From Polyangiaceae bacterium (GTDB lineage Bacteria > Myxococcota_A > Polyangia > Polyangiales > Polyangiaceae): a DNA stretch of 64,000 bases. The first letter of the stretch is position 1; each line of letters starts with the position of its first letter. Position numbers and translations under genes: made by a program. The stretch is from positions 1 through 64,000 of the forward strand of contig JAFGBI010000077.1 in NCBI GenBank assembly GCA_016933275.1. Direction: 5' to 3'. This document shows positions 34,180 through 43,822 of the stretch, in pieces. The notes under the pieces were generated by a model. It saw only the letters and a list, made by a program, of their open reading frames with translations, ran no database searches and was not told the DNA's origin.

Positions 34180-35661
34180 CTACTCCGCGATCGGCGTGCG
34201 GTCGCAGTCGCAGTCGTCGAAGGAGTATCGAGTCCCGAGCTCCACGACCTCGAAGTCCGTCCACTCGAGGCTCGTGAGATCCCCGGGCATCAGATCGACC
34301 TCCGCCCACTTGTGGGTCGTCAGCCGGTCGTTCGCCGCCGTGAACGTGAGGTTACCCCCATCCGACAGGATCATCCCGTAGTTCTTCAGCGCCTCCGCGA
34401 CGACCCGCGCGGCGGGCTTGAGCCCCGACGGATCGAACGACGCCTTCAGCCGCATTCGCGCGCCGTAGGGCGGGGCGCTGTCGGGTCCACTGGTGGCCGG
34501 CGTCGAGTGCGTCGCTGGTCGCACGTAGATACGGTCTCGCATCAGCGAGTTTGGCAGGATGAACCGGATCGCGTGCCGGATCTCGCCGGCGTAGATCTCG
34601 TCGGCGTCGAACATGTGCGCCGCGATGGGAAGGCCTGCCGCGTCCGCGCTCGTACAGCATTCGCCCCGCAGGGTCGGTTGGTAGGGCTCCGTGAGATCCC
34701 ACACCGCCTGGCACCCGCCGAAGAACTCCGACGAAGTCCGGTTCGCCCGCCACATCTCGTAGAGGCGGCAGCCCACGGGGTCGACCACGACGAGGTGACA
34801 GTCGCCGTCACTCTCGCACTCGTATCCCGTCTCCCCCTCGATGAACCCCCCGCTCGGCACCGGGATCGGCGCGGGATCACAGTCCGGTGAGTAGAAGTCA
34901 TCGGTTCTGGTGAATGCTTCCCGCAACGTCGAGGCATCGGCGTACTGGACCACGATCCCGTATACGTTGTTGGTCTCGTCGCTCGGGCCATCGATCCGGA
35001 ACCGTTGACCGGAGGTGTGGTTCGCCTGAAGGTACGCGATGATCGTGGCCGATTCGGCGTCGAGCTGCGCGGTGTCGATGCGCTGGTTCCACGGGTGGCT
35101 CGCGTCGAAGAGCTGACCCTCGGCCGCGCCGCAGATGCCGGTGCCGGCGCCCCCCGCCGAGATCCCGCCGGTATTCGCCCCGCCCGTGCTCGCGCCGCCG
35201 GAGACCTCGCCGCCGTTGGATTCGCCGGCGGCGCCGCTCGCGGCGGTCCCACCAGTGTTCCGCCCGCCCGAACCGCGACCACCGCTGGCCTGGCCCCCAC
35301 TCGGGCCGCCGCCTTCGCCGCCGGCCGTCCCACCGCTATTCGTCCCACCGGAACCGCGACCGCCCGTGGTCCGGCCCCCGCTCGGACGGCCGCCATCGGG
35401 AGCCACGCCGCCGGTCGCCTCGCCGCCGTTGCCGGCCTCACTACCCGTGGAGCCACCGCTGGCCCGGCCGCCGGTGGTGCCGACGCCCCCCGTACCCCGC
35501 CCGCCGGTCCGGGCGCCGCCGCTGCTTGTCGCCGCACCTCCCGCGCTGGAAGGACCCGCGCCCCCATCGTCTCCGTCGCCGCCTTCGGATTCCTTCGAGC
35601 ATCCGACCGCGATCACCAAACCCCACGAGAGGATGAGCCAGCCTACGGGGAACCTTCGCAT
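34180..35661 (-). CDS. Lipoprotein with Gly-rich spacer and unrecognised globular domain
   Basis: About 493 residues. The lipobox ends in IAVGC (MRRFPVGWLILSWGLVIAVGC), followed by a spacer of about 165 residues rich in Gly, Ser and Thr. The C-terminal 290 residues are globular: HPWNQRIDTAQLDAESATII, GGFIEGETGYECES, IAAHMFDADEIYAGEIRHAI and RMRLKASFDP. They include HxxD and several Asp/His that could bind metal, and resemble secreted actinobacterial and myxobacterial proteins of unknown function. ATG 35661 begins the signal. It is divergent from the winged-helix gene. Confidence 0.7.
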   Translation of the reverse strand: MRRFPVGWLILSWGLVIAVGCSKESEGGDGDDGGAGPSSAGGAATSSGGARTGGRGTGGVGTTGGRASGGSTGSEAGNGGEATGGVAPDGGRPSGGRTTGGRGSGGTNSGGTAGGEGGGPSGGQASGGRGSGGRNTGGTAASGAAGESNGGEVSGGASTGGANTGGISAGGAGTGICGAAEGQLFDASHPWNQRIDTAQLDAESATIIAYLQANHTSGQRFRIDGPSDETNNVYGIVVQYADASTLREAFTRTDDFYSPDCDPAPIPVPSGGFIEGETGYECESDGDCHLVVVDPVGCRLYEMWRANRTSSEFFGGCQAVWDLTEPYQPTLRGECCTSADAAGLPIAAHMFDADEIYAGEIRHAIRFILPNSLMRDRIYVRPATHSTPATSGPDSAPPYGARMRLKASFDPSGLKPAARVVAEALKNYGMILSDGGNLTFTAANDRLTTHKWAEVDLMPGDLTSLEWTDFEVVELGTRYSFDDCDCDRTPIAE

Positions 35662-35916
35662 GTCAGCCGCCTTTCTGCCCGCACGGGCGATCCAGCGGGC
35701 GCGCCACTGCCCATCCGTCCGAGGACGACCCGATGCCGCACCCTGCGGCCACACCTCGCGAACCCGCTCGCAACCCAGGCTAGGCGCCAGCGTGCGGGGC
35801 GAATAGTGAAAATTTCTGCACGCTCGCGCGCGCGCAGGCCCGAGCACCTCGATGCCCGGGTCATGAAAGGTCTTGCACTATCTCGCACCCGGACGGTTCC
35901 GTAATATGGTGATAGC
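35662..35916. promoter_or_regulatory. Divergent promoter region
   Basis: Separates the minus-strand lipoprotein gene from the plus-strand winged-helix gene. The right end (35800-35916) is relatively AT-rich with GTAATATGGTGATA just before the GTG start. No exact -35/-10 pair at normal spacing could be chosen. Confidence 0.3.
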
Positions 35917-36915
35917 GTGAACATCAACCTACTGATCGACGCGATCGTCCGGCAAACCACCGTGCTCATCGCGCAGCTGGCAACCGCCGCGGGCACGCGC
36001 GCAACGCTGGCGCACACCGCCAACCAGGTGTTCATGGATCTGGTCCGAGAGCTGAAGGACCAAGGGCTCGGCAACAAGGTGATCGCCGACATGTTCGGGC
36101 TCAGCCTGCGCACCTACCACAACAAGGTCGCTCGGCTCTCGGAGAGCACCACGGAGCGAGGCCGCTCGCTCTGGGAAGCGGTGCTCGCCCACATCGAGGA
36201 ACGGGGGCCGGTGTCCCGAGCGGCGATCCTCCTCCGCTTCTGCCGCGACGACGTGGCGACGGTGAAGGGAGTGCTGGCGGATCTCGTCGACAGCGGCGTC
36301 GTCTATCGTACCGGCAAGGGGGATGGCGTGACCTACCGCGCGGCCCACCCGGACGACTATACGGCACGCGGCGACCACGAGGCCGAACGCGTGGCGAGCC
36401 TGGTCTGGGTCGCGGTGTTCCGCTACGGTCCGATCACGCAAGCCGAGCTCGCCGAGGTGATCCCGACTGACAGGGCGACACTCGAGGAGGCACTGCGCCA
36501 CCTCCTCGCAAACAGCCGCGTCACCGTGGCCAAGGAGGCAGACCAGACCCGCTATGCCTGTGATCGCTGCGTGATCCCGATGGGGGATGCAATTGGGTGG
36601 GAGGCCGCGGTATTCGATCACTACCAGGCGATGGTGACGGCGATCTCGACCAAGCTCCGATCCGGCCGCACCGCAGCGTCGCCGGGGGAGTGGGTCGGTG
36701 GCAGCACCTACCACTTCGATGTCTGGCAGGGACATCCGCTCCTCGACGAGGTCGTCGGGTTCCTCCAGGACACGCGCGGACGCGCGGTCGATCTCCGGCG
36801 CCGCGTCGAGACGTTCAACGACCAGCACCCGCCGGAGGAGCACACCGCGATGCGGGTCACTGCATACGTCGGGCAGACGGTGGTCGGTCCCGAGGCGGAG
36901 GAGCCAACGGGATGA
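35917..36915 (+). CDS. Winged-helix-like protein of unknown function
   Basis: About 332 residues. An N-terminal helix-turn-helix-like region (NKVIADMFGLSLRTYHNKVARL) is followed by two winged-helix-like repeats (HIEERGPVSRAAILLRFCRD, FRYGPITQAELAEVIPTD). A C-terminal alpha domain (about 225-332) contains HFDVWQGHPLLDEVVGFLQD. It probably binds DNA. It is the kind of conserved myxobacterial regulator for which no function is known. GTG 35917 is used with no strong ribosome binding site. Its stop overlaps the next gene's ATG (ATGA), so it is co-translated with the pectate-lyase-like lipoprotein. Confidence 0.65.
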   Translation: MNINLLIDAIVRQTTVLIAQLATAAGTRATLAHTANQVFMDLVRELKDQGLGNKVIADMFGLSLRTYHNKVARLSESTTERGRSLWEAVLAHIEERGPVSRAAILLRFCRDDVATVKGVLADLVDSGVVYRTGKGDGVTYRAAHPDDYTARGDHEAERVASLVWVAVFRYGPITQAELAEVIPTDRATLEEALRHLLANSRVTVAKEADQTRYACDRCVIPMGDAIGWEAAVFDHYQAMVTAISTKLRSGRTAASPGEWVGGSTYHFDVWQGHPLLDEVVGFLQDTRGRAVDLRRRVETFNDQHPPEEHTAMRVTAYVGQTVVGPEAEEPTG

Positions 36916-38558
36916 TCCAGGGAGTGGTGCGTCCGGGGTCGGGGCGACGACGCTTCGCCGCGGCGCTGATGCTCGCGGGTGCGGCGGCAGCGTGCTCGAG
37001 CGAGGGCCCCCGACCACGCGTCGGGGGGGAGACGAACTGGCTGAGTCTCTGCCAGAGCGACGCCGATTGCGTCCGTCTCCGGTGCATCTGCGGGGTCTGT
37101 ACCGACACCTGCGACGATGCCACGAGGTGCCACGAGGGTGCGACCTGCTTCGCACCGGGGTCCCCCGAGCTTGCTGCTCTCTGCGGCGATACGGAGGCGC
37201 CCGCGACCTGCCTCGCCACCTGCGACGGCGCGACCCCCTGCCTCGCCGGCTTCGACTGCCGTGACGGGGTCTGCCGCCCCCGCGACGTCGCCGCCTTCCC
37301 GGGGGCGGAGGGCTTCGCGGGTCGAATCCGCGGCGGAAGGGGCGGACGCGTGCTCCGCGTGACGAGCCTCGCGGCGACGGGAGAGGGGACGTTGCAGGGG
37401 GCCCTCGACGCGCCCGGCGCGCGCATCATCGTGTTCGCCGTGAGCGGGGTCATCGAGGCCCCGCTGGTCACCCTGTCACACGGCGAGGTCACCATCGCCG
37501 GCCAGACCGCGCCCGGCGGCGGCATCACCCTCCGCGGCAGGCTCTTTGCGGATCCCGAGGCCGAGGTCCGTGATGTGGTCGTGCGGCACCTGCGCGTGCG
37601 GCCGGCGTATGACGACTCGGATCCGCTCCAGTTCGACGCCATCCAGTTCAGCGCGGCCGAGGATGTGCTGCTCGATCACGTCTCCGCGGCCTTCGGCATC
37701 GACGACGTCGTCGATTTCTACGGAGCGAAGCGGGTCACGGTGCAGTGGTCGACCGTCGAGAGCTCGCTCGCCGTGTCCCTGCCGGAGGGGGACCCCGCCC
37801 ATGGCCTCGTCGCAGGGCCGGATGCTGGAGGGATCTCGGTCCACCATTGCCTCTTCGTCCACCACCAAGACGACAATCCTTCGATCGCCGGCGGACCGGC
37901 AGAGGTGATCGACAACGTCGTCTACGACGCGCTCCACGGCTTCGCCCACCACGATCCCGCGTCGGGGCCGTTCGATCTCGTGGGCAACACCTTCGTTGCC
38001 GGCCCGAACAGCGTGCTCCGCCCGCTCTACTTCGACGACACCCGAGCGCCGGCCGATCCCGATCTCGCCTACTACCTCGCCGACAACCAGGTGGAGGGAG
38101 CCGGGTCCGAGTGCGGGGAAGGACCGCTCGACGACCCCTGGTCCCAGTGCGCCTACGACCTCGGCCGCGACCCGAGCTTCCTCGCGGGCGCACCCTTCGA
38201 CCGGACCCCGTGGCCCGGGCACGTTGCCGTCTCGATCGAGGCCGCAGCGGAGGCCCGCGCCTCCGTGCTGGCACGGGCCGGGGCGTTCCCGCGAGACCTG
38301 GTCACCCGCGGCATGATCGACGACGTCGGGTCCCTCGGGGGTGTCTGGGGAGCCGAGCCGCCAGACGATCTGCTCCTCGAGCTCTCCCCCGGTGAGTCGC
38401 CGCGCGACGACGACCGCGACGGCATGGCCGACGAATGGGAGGTCGAGCATCGGCTCGATCCGCAGGACCCCGAGGACCACAACCGAGTCGTGGCGTCGGG
38501 CTACACGGCCATCGAGGAATACCTCGGCGAGCTCGCCGCTGCGCTGCTGCCGGACTGA
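36912..38558 (+). CDS. Pectate lyase-like lipoprotein (PL1-type beta-helix)
   Basis: About 548 residues. Lipobox AGAAAAC, a short Cys-rich segment (about 45-120), then a pectate-lyase superfamily beta-helix: FPGAEGFAGRIRGGRGGRVL, IIVFAVSGVIEAPLV, TIAGQTAPGGGITLRGR and LLDHVSAAFGIDDVVDF (the DH-D pattern). The C-terminus has a DDDRDGMADEWE calcium-binding-like loop, often seen near dockerin-like sequences. It would cut acidic polysaccharide outside the cell. I cannot confirm the catalytic Arg, so it could be inactive or act on another polysaccharide. ATG 36912 overlaps the upstream stop. Confidence 0.8.
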   Translation: MIQGVVRPGSGRRRFAAALMLAGAAAACSSEGPRPRVGGETNWLSLCQSDADCVRLRCICGVCTDTCDDATRCHEGATCFAPGSPELAALCGDTEAPATCLATCDGATPCLAGFDCRDGVCRPRDVAAFPGAEGFAGRIRGGRGGRVLRVTSLAATGEGTLQGALDAPGARIIVFAVSGVIEAPLVTLSHGEVTIAGQTAPGGGITLRGRLFADPEAEVRDVVVRHLRVRPAYDDSDPLQFDAIQFSAAEDVLLDHVSAAFGIDDVVDFYGAKRVTVQWSTVESSLAVSLPEGDPAHGLVAGPDAGGISVHHCLFVHHQDDNPSIAGGPAEVIDNVVYDALHGFAHHDPASGPFDLVGNTFVAGPNSVLRPLYFDDTRAPADPDLAYYLADNQVEGAGSECGEGPLDDPWSQCAYDLGRDPSFLAGAPFDRTPWPGHVAVSIEAAAEARASVLARAGAFPRDLVTRGMIDDVGSLGGVWGAEPPDDLLLELSPGESPRDDDRDGMADEWEVEHRLDPQDPEDHNRVVASGYTAIEEYLGELAAALLPD

Positions 38559-38721
38559 GCGGAGCCGGAACCCGAGGCCGCACTCGCGAGCGTCTTCGAG
38601 CCCAAGGCCGGCGTTCGTACGGTCAGTGCGCGCTTCCGAGCCTGCGCGATCCGCAAGGTGACCTGCCGCCGACGCGGGAACGACCGCCCGCGCGCCGGGC
38701 ACGCTTCGGGCGTGCATCCCC

Positions 38722-39171
38722 CTACGGCATCGGCCTCGTCTTCCCCTCGGCATCCCGCGGCTCCGACGCCGCGCGCGCGAGCGCGGCGGGGTCGACGCCA
38801 TGGAGGAACGGACGAACCAGCGCGCGCGTCCCCAGGCGGAGGATGACGCTCGCGAACTCCATCGCCGCCCGTCCGCTGAGATAGAGCCCACCGCCGAAGA
38901 GCGGGATCGAGACCGCATACAGCACCGGCGCGCCCACGGCGGCCAGCCCGGGCGCCCCAAGCCAGGCGCCAGTCACGGCGAGCACCGTGGCGGTGGGGAC
39001 GCCCATCAACGACGCCACCGACACCAAGAACAGGCCCCAGGCGACCCGACCCCGCGGTCGCTCCCGGAAAATGCCGGTGTCGATCGGCTCGAGCACGCTC
39101 CGCCGCACGATGGGGAGGCGGAGCGCCCACCGGCGAAGGCTCCACGAGCGGCGCGGCGCAGCGCTCCTCAC
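38722..39171 (-). CDS. Small membrane protein coupled to the exporter gene
   Basis: About 149 residues. Two or three hydrophobic segments (AWGLFLVSVASLMGVPTATV, LGAPGLAAVGAPVLYAVSIP, FGGGLYLSGRAAME) flanked by Arg-rich ends. GTG 39171 overlaps the exporter stop (GTGA) and has a strong GGGAGGAG site, which is good evidence that the gene is real and co-translated with the exporter. No family recognised. It may help the RND exporter or its methyltransferase domain at the membrane. Confidence 0.7.
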   Translation of the reverse strand: MRSAAPRRSWSLRRWALRLPIVRRSVLEPIDTGIFRERPRGRVAWGLFLVSVASLMGVPTATVLAVTGAWLGAPGLAAVGAPVLYAVSIPLFGGGLYLSGRAAMEFASVILRLGTRALVRPFLHGVDPAALARAASEPRDAEGKTRPMP

Positions 39172-42100
39172 GCGGCTCCTCCCGCCACGAGGGGTCGCGC
39201 GAGGAGGTACGCCTCCTCGCGCTCGGGAACGAGGTCGACCGTGGGCACGAAACCCGCTCGTTCGAGCGCCGCCGCCAGCACCTCGGCGCTGCGAAAACGC
39301 GGAGTGATCCGCCGCCAGGCGAGGCGCCACGCCTCGATTCGGCGCAACAACGAGGGCCGCGCCTGGTGCGGGATCGTCTCCCGTATCACCAGCACCGCCT
39401 CGGGCCCGAGCCGCCCGCGGATCCCGGTGAGCGTGGCGTCGAGGGTCTCATCGTCGAGATAGTGAGCGACGTCGAGCATCAAGGCGAGATCGAACCCGCC
39501 CTCCCCCTCGGGGAGCGCGGGCGCCTGGAGCTCGTGCACGGCGCCCCGCGAGCCGAGCGTCAGCCGCGCAATCCGAGCACGCTCGGGATCGGGCTCGGTA
39601 GCGACGACCGACGCTTCGTCGTGCGAGGCCAGGAGGTAGGTGGCCGGGACCGCCAGCCCGCAGCCGACGTCCAAGATCCGACGCGGCGTCCCCACCATGG
39701 CGCACAGCCGCGCGAACATCGGATCGAGGCGGAGCTTGCACCAAGCGAAGCCCCGGTAGCTCGCCGGGAGGTAGCGATAACGCCGGAAGGTGGCGCGCGC
39801 CGGCCGCGCCGGATTTGCGCGCCAGAGCGGGTGGAGGCTCGCGAAGAGGCGCCGGCCGAGCGGCGGCAGCAGGACGAAGGCGCCGATGCCGCAGGTCGAG
39901 ATCCCGATCAGCCCCACGATCCCCGCGCTCTTCGCCTGGCTGTGCTGGGCGAACGCCAGGCTCGCCATCCCGATCACCGTCGCGGTGCACTCGAGGAAGG
40001 TCGCGGCGCGTACCGGCATGTGCTCCGGATCATCGTCACGCGGGCAGCGCTGGTACGAGCGGACCAGGTGGAGCGAGAAGTCGACCCCCATCCCGAACAC
40101 GATGATGGCGAGGAGGAGCCCGGCGATGTCGAGCGGACGGCCGATGGCGCCGAGAACGCCGAGCGTCGCCGCCAGGCCGAACCCAACCGGGGCCATGACC
40201 ATGGCGATGAGCAGCGGATCGACGAAGGTCACGATCACGCAGAGGAGCACGAAGCCGCCGATGAGGGCGACCATCCGCAGGAAGGCGGAGCGCAGGAAGC
40301 CGCCGAGGACCTCGGCGAGGTACCGTCCGTCGTGCAGGAGCCCGCCGGCGCCCGCGATCCTCTCGGAGAGACGGTCCACTTGGTACGCTGGTCCCCGCTC
40401 GAGCGGCACCAGGAGCCCGAACCGCCCGTCCGCACGGCGGCTCACCCCGACCACGGGCAGGAGCGCGGGCGGCAGCGGCATGGAAGGCGCCGGGGGCTGG
40501 GAGAGGCTGTCGAGGAACGGCGCGAACGCATCCTCCGCGAAGCCGAGCTCACGGCTCGCCTCCGTCACCGCCCGGACCACCGCGGCTCGACGAGGAGCGG
40601 AGAAGTACCGCGCCCAGTCGTGCGCGTTTCGGGCCGCGAGCTCGGGCCCAGGCGCCACCCGGGAAGGGCTGAACCAGCTGCCGATCCCACCCACCCGAGC
40701 CTCCTCCTCGAGGATCCCCGCGAGCGCATCGCTCCGCCTGCGGATCTCGGTCTCGTCCCTCGCGTCAAAGTAGACGTAGACGTTCGACAGCACGTCACCC
40801 CAGGTGGCCTTGACGTTCTGCTCCGCGGCGGCGGTGGCCGGACTCACCGTGCTCATCGCCGAGAGATCGACCTCGAAGCGAGGTCGCGCCAGCAGGGCCA
40901 GGGCAGCGACCAGCCCGACCGCCACCACCGCCACCCGCAGGCCGCGACCGATGCAGACCGCACCGAGGACCCGATCGAGCGGGAGGAGCGGCCGGCTCGG
41001 GCTTGGCGCAAGCGGCCGAAATACCCAAGGAAATACCGCCTGGACGACCACGAACGAGGAGATGACCGAGAGCGCAGCGAACGTCCCGAGCTCGGAGAGG
41101 AGCTCGAAACCGCTCAGGCGAAGGGCGAGGAAGGCGCCAGCCGTAGTCAGCGTAGCAAGGAGGCCAGGAGAGAAGATCGCGGCCGCCACCTTGGCACCCG
41201 GGCGATCCCGGAAGCGATCGAGGAACGACGCGAACATGATGCCCTGATCGACCGCAATCGACACCAGGGCCCCCCCGAACCCGAGGGAGAGCGCCGAGAC
41301 GTCACGATCGATGAAGGAGAGCTCGAGGAGCCCGAGCGCGACGCCGGTGGTCGCCGGAAGCAGCGAGAGCGCCCCGAGCACCGGCCGTGAGAAGAAGAGG
41401 ACGAGGAGCAGGGCGATGCCGAAACCCGAGAGCAAGATCGCCCGGTTGGTGTCCGCCCGCACGATGGCTTCGTTGTCCAGCGCCGAGCGAAACCCGCCCA
41501 CCACGTCGAGGTGGACGGCGGGGCGAGTGGGCGTCGGCGCCTGCAGCCGCGGGGCGAGATCGGCGAAGAAGGCAGCGAGCTTCTGGTTGTGCTCCCCATC
41601 GGAGATGGACCTCAGGGGCGTCGCGGCGATGAGGACATGGCGCCCGTCTGCCGAGACCAGATGCCCCTGCTCCACCCGCCCGCGCAGGCCCACGGTGAGG
41701 CCCTGGAGGCGGCGCAGCACGAGGAACCTGAGGTCGAGCGGATCGCGACGGACGAACTCGGACCTCCCCGTCCCTTCGAGCGCGGCGAGCTCTTCCATGC
41801 GCGCCGCCAGCGACGCCCTCACGGCCGCTGGCGTGAACGCCTCGGCCACCTCTCCTTCGAGGTCGGTGGTGGAGAACAGGAGCGGCAGGTGCTCGGCGAT
41901 GAGTCCGTTCAGCTCCATCAGACCGGCGGCCGCCGACTCCATGCCGACCGAGGCGAAGAGGCCGCTCTCGCGCATCGCGCGCGCGACCTCGTCCGCCGTC
42001 AGGATGAGCGCCTCGAGGGGTCGCGGCTCCGTGAAGCTGACGTCCACGCCGATCTGCTCGGTCAGCGAGTTCTCGCGCAGCAAGCGGCGCGAGCTCTCGA

Positions 42101-42245
42101 GCGTGGGGGAGCTCGACGGGAGCGCCGCAAAGATGTCGCCCTCGACGTGGATCCTTCGCATCGCCAGGGCGAACGCGAGCCAGGCGGCGAGCCCCATGAG
42201 GAGCACGACCCACCACCTTACGCCACCTAGCTCGAGCTTCGACAT
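39168..42245 (-). CDS. RND/MMPL exporter fused to SAM methyltransferase
   Basis: About 1,025 residues. Residues 1-780 form an MMPL/RND-type transporter: an N-terminal helix, a periplasmic loop, then two blocks of several membrane helices (FGIALLLVLFFSRPVLGALS, DIAGLLLAIIVFGMGVDFSL with GVDFSLH). In aryl polyene clusters such proteins export the product from the inner membrane. Residues about 830-1,025 are a class I methyltransferase (RRILDVGCGLAVPATYLLAS, LALMLDVAHYLDDETL). The fusion would place methylation at the site of export. ATG 42245 begins MSKLELGGVRWW; the frame is open 47 codons upstream without homology. It is divergent from the ketosynthase operon. Confidence 0.85.
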   Translation of the reverse strand: MSKLELGGVRWWVVLLMGLAAWLAFALAMRRIHVEGDIFAALPSSSPTLESSRRLLRENSLTEQIGVDVSFTEPRPLEALILTADEVARAMRESGLFASVGMESAAAGLMELNGLIAEHLPLLFSTTDLEGEVAEAFTPAAVRASLAARMEELAALEGTGRSEFVRRDPLDLRFLVLRRLQGLTVGLRGRVEQGHLVSADGRHVLIAATPLRSISDGEHNQKLAAFFADLAPRLQAPTPTRPAVHLDVVGGFRSALDNEAIVRADTNRAILLSGFGIALLLVLFFSRPVLGALSLLPATTGVALGLLELSFIDRDVSALSLGFGGALVSIAVDQGIMFASFLDRFRDRPGAKVAAAIFSPGLLATLTTAGAFLALRLSGFELLSELGTFAALSVISSFVVVQAVFPWVFRPLAPSPSRPLLPLDRVLGAVCIGRGLRVAVVAVGLVAALALLARPRFEVDLSAMSTVSPATAAAEQNVKATWGDVLSNVYVYFDARDETEIRRRSDALAGILEEEARVGGIGSWFSPSRVAPGPELAARNAHDWARYFSAPRRAAVVRAVTEASRELGFAEDAFAPFLDSLSQPPAPSMPLPPALLPVVGVSRRADGRFGLLVPLERGPAYQVDRLSERIAGAGGLLHDGRYLAEVLGGFLRSAFLRMVALIGGFVLLCVIVTFVDPLLIAMVMAPVGFGLAATLGVLGAIGRPLDIAGLLLAIIVFGMGVDFSLHLVRSYQRCPRDDDPEHMPVRAATFLECTATVIGMASLAFAQHSQAKSAGIVGLIGISTCGIGAFVLLPPLGRRLFASLHPLWRANPARPARATFRRYRYLPASYRGFAWCKLRLDPMFARLCAMVGTPRRILDVGCGLAVPATYLLASHDEASVVATEPDPERARIARLTLGSRGAVHELQAPALPEGEGGFDLALMLDVAHYLDDETLDATLTGIRGRLGPEAVLVIRETIPHQARPSLLRRIEAWRLAWRRITPRFRSAEVLAAALERAGFVPTVDLVPEREEAYLLARPLVAGGAA

Positions 42246-42549
42246 CGGGCGCCACGGCTCGCCGCCCTGCCACACGGGCGCGCGAGCGGCGGCCTCTATA
42301 CCAGAGGGATCCCCCTCCGTCTCGCCAGCTCCCACCGGCGACGCGAGGGGGTGTGCCCCGAACGGCGCGCGCGGTGCGCGAGCCATGGCGCCGTCCCCGG
42401 ACGACGTCCAGGGCGGTGGAGACGGGAGTGGGAGGGGAGGGTGGAGAAACGCCGGTCTGGAAGGACCCCGTTGCGCCGACTACCGGACCTTTGCTACTCG
42501 GGGCCACAAGGTATGCTCCGCCGGCCTGGGCGGAAGGACGTGAGCGCGG
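42246..42549. promoter_or_regulatory. Divergent promoter region of locus B
   Basis: Lies between the exporter and the 16-gene plus-strand operon. On the plus strand TTTGCT (42490-42495) and TATGCT (42512-42517) are 16 bases apart and could be a sigma70-like promoter, about 30 bp before GTG 42550. GGAAGG at 42532-42537 is a distant ribosome binding site. No operator palindrome stands out. Confidence 0.4.
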
Positions 42550-43815
42550 GTGAAAGCACCGAAGAATCGGCGAGTCCTGGTGATCGGTTACGACGTGGTG
42601 ACACCCCTTGGCGCGAGCCTGGAGGCCACCTGGCAACGAGCGGAGCTCGGCCTGCCTCGTTTCGAGATCGCGCGGTGTTGCGCCAAGCTCGGCCTCCGGA
42701 TCCCGGTGGGCGTCCTCTCCGACTACAGCCCCCACAGCTACGACTTTGGCACGGAGAAGGAGGTCGCCAACTGGAACGCGGCGTTCGTGCTGCTCACGAT
42801 GGCGGTGTGCCAGCGTGCCGTGGCGATGTCCGGGGTGGACCTCCACGGCGAGATCGGCACCCGAACCGCCTGCCTGATGGGGTCGGCGCTCAACGGTCAC
42901 GATGCGTTCCGCGTCGCGTCCGAACAGCTCGCCGCGCACGGGTACCTGCGCGTTAGCCCGTTCCTGCTGCCGAACCTCTGCTCGAACGTGCCGGCGGGCA
43001 AGGCCGGGGCGCTGCTCGGTTTCACCGGTCCGATCATCGCACCGGGGGGGGCCTGCGCCTCCGGCAACCACGCCATCGCCCTCGGCGCGCGCATGATCCG
43101 GGACGGTGACGCCGACGTCGCGATCGTGGGTGGGGTCGATACCCCGATCGTCCCCGAGATCGTGGTCGGTTTCGCCAACATGAACGCCGCCATCAAGCTC
43201 CGCCCCGGCGACCGGGCGCACGACGACCCCGCCCAGGCCTCGCGCCCATTCAGCGTCGATCGCAAGGGCTTCGTCCTGGCGGAAGGCGCGGGCGCGCTGG
43301 TCCTGGCCGCCGAGGAGGTGGTGGCCTCCCACGGGCTCGAGGCACGAGCAGAGGTGCTCGGCGTGGGGTACACTTCCGACGCGAACCATTTCACCCGCCT
43401 CCACGAGCCCACCGTCATCCGGGCGATGGAGCAGGCGATCGACGACGCGGGCCTCACCCCGGCGGACATCCACTGCGTGAACGCCCACGGCACCTCGACG
43501 CAGAACGGCGACACCGCGGAGGTATCGAGCCTCCGGCGGGTCTTCGGTCAGGGTCTCGCCCGACTCCCGGTGACGGCGAACAAATCCCTGGTGGGGCACT
43601 CCCTGGGTGGCGCCGCCGCGATCGAGGCGGCCCTCGCCATCGAAGGGATGCGGCGCGGACGCATCCTCCCCACCGCGAACTACCTGCCGGACCCGAGCCT
43701 GGGCGAGCTCGACGTGGTCGCCGGCAGCCCGCGCGACCAGGCGCACGAGCTGACGCTCACCAACGCATTCGGCTTCGGCGGGACGAACTGTTCGCTAGTC
43801 CTGCGTGGGGTGTGA
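42550..43815 (+). CDS. Beta-ketoacyl-ACP synthase A (locus B)
   Basis: 421 residues. Condensing enzyme of the FabF class with a complete triad: C169 (GGACASG), H313 (NAHGTST) and H350 (SLVGHSLGG), and a C-terminal FGFGGTNCSLVL. It should perform decarboxylative Claisen condensation on ACP-bound chains. GTG 42550 starts the first gene of the operon. It resembles the second stand-alone ketosynthase at 48.5 kb in length and motifs, so they are probably paralogues for priming and elongation, or for different chain lengths. Confidence 0.92.
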   Translation: MKAPKNRRVLVIGYDVVTPLGASLEATWQRAELGLPRFEIARCCAKLGLRIPVGVLSDYSPHSYDFGTEKEVANWNAAFVLLTMAVCQRAVAMSGVDLHGEIGTRTACLMGSALNGHDAFRVASEQLAAHGYLRVSPFLLPNLCSNVPAGKAGALLGFTGPIIAPGGACASGNHAIALGARMIRDGDADVAIVGGVDTPIVPEIVVGFANMNAAIKLRPGDRAHDDPAQASRPFSVDRKGFVLAEGAGALVLAAEEVVASHGLEARAEVLGVGYTSDANHFTRLHEPTVIRAMEQAIDDAGLTPADIHCVNAHGTSTQNGDTAEVSSLRRVFGQGLARLPVTANKSLVGHSLGGAAAIEAALAIEGMRRGRILPTANYLPDPSLGELDVVAGSPRDQAHELTLTNAFGFGGTNCSLVLRGV

Positions 43816-43822
43816 GGCGAGC

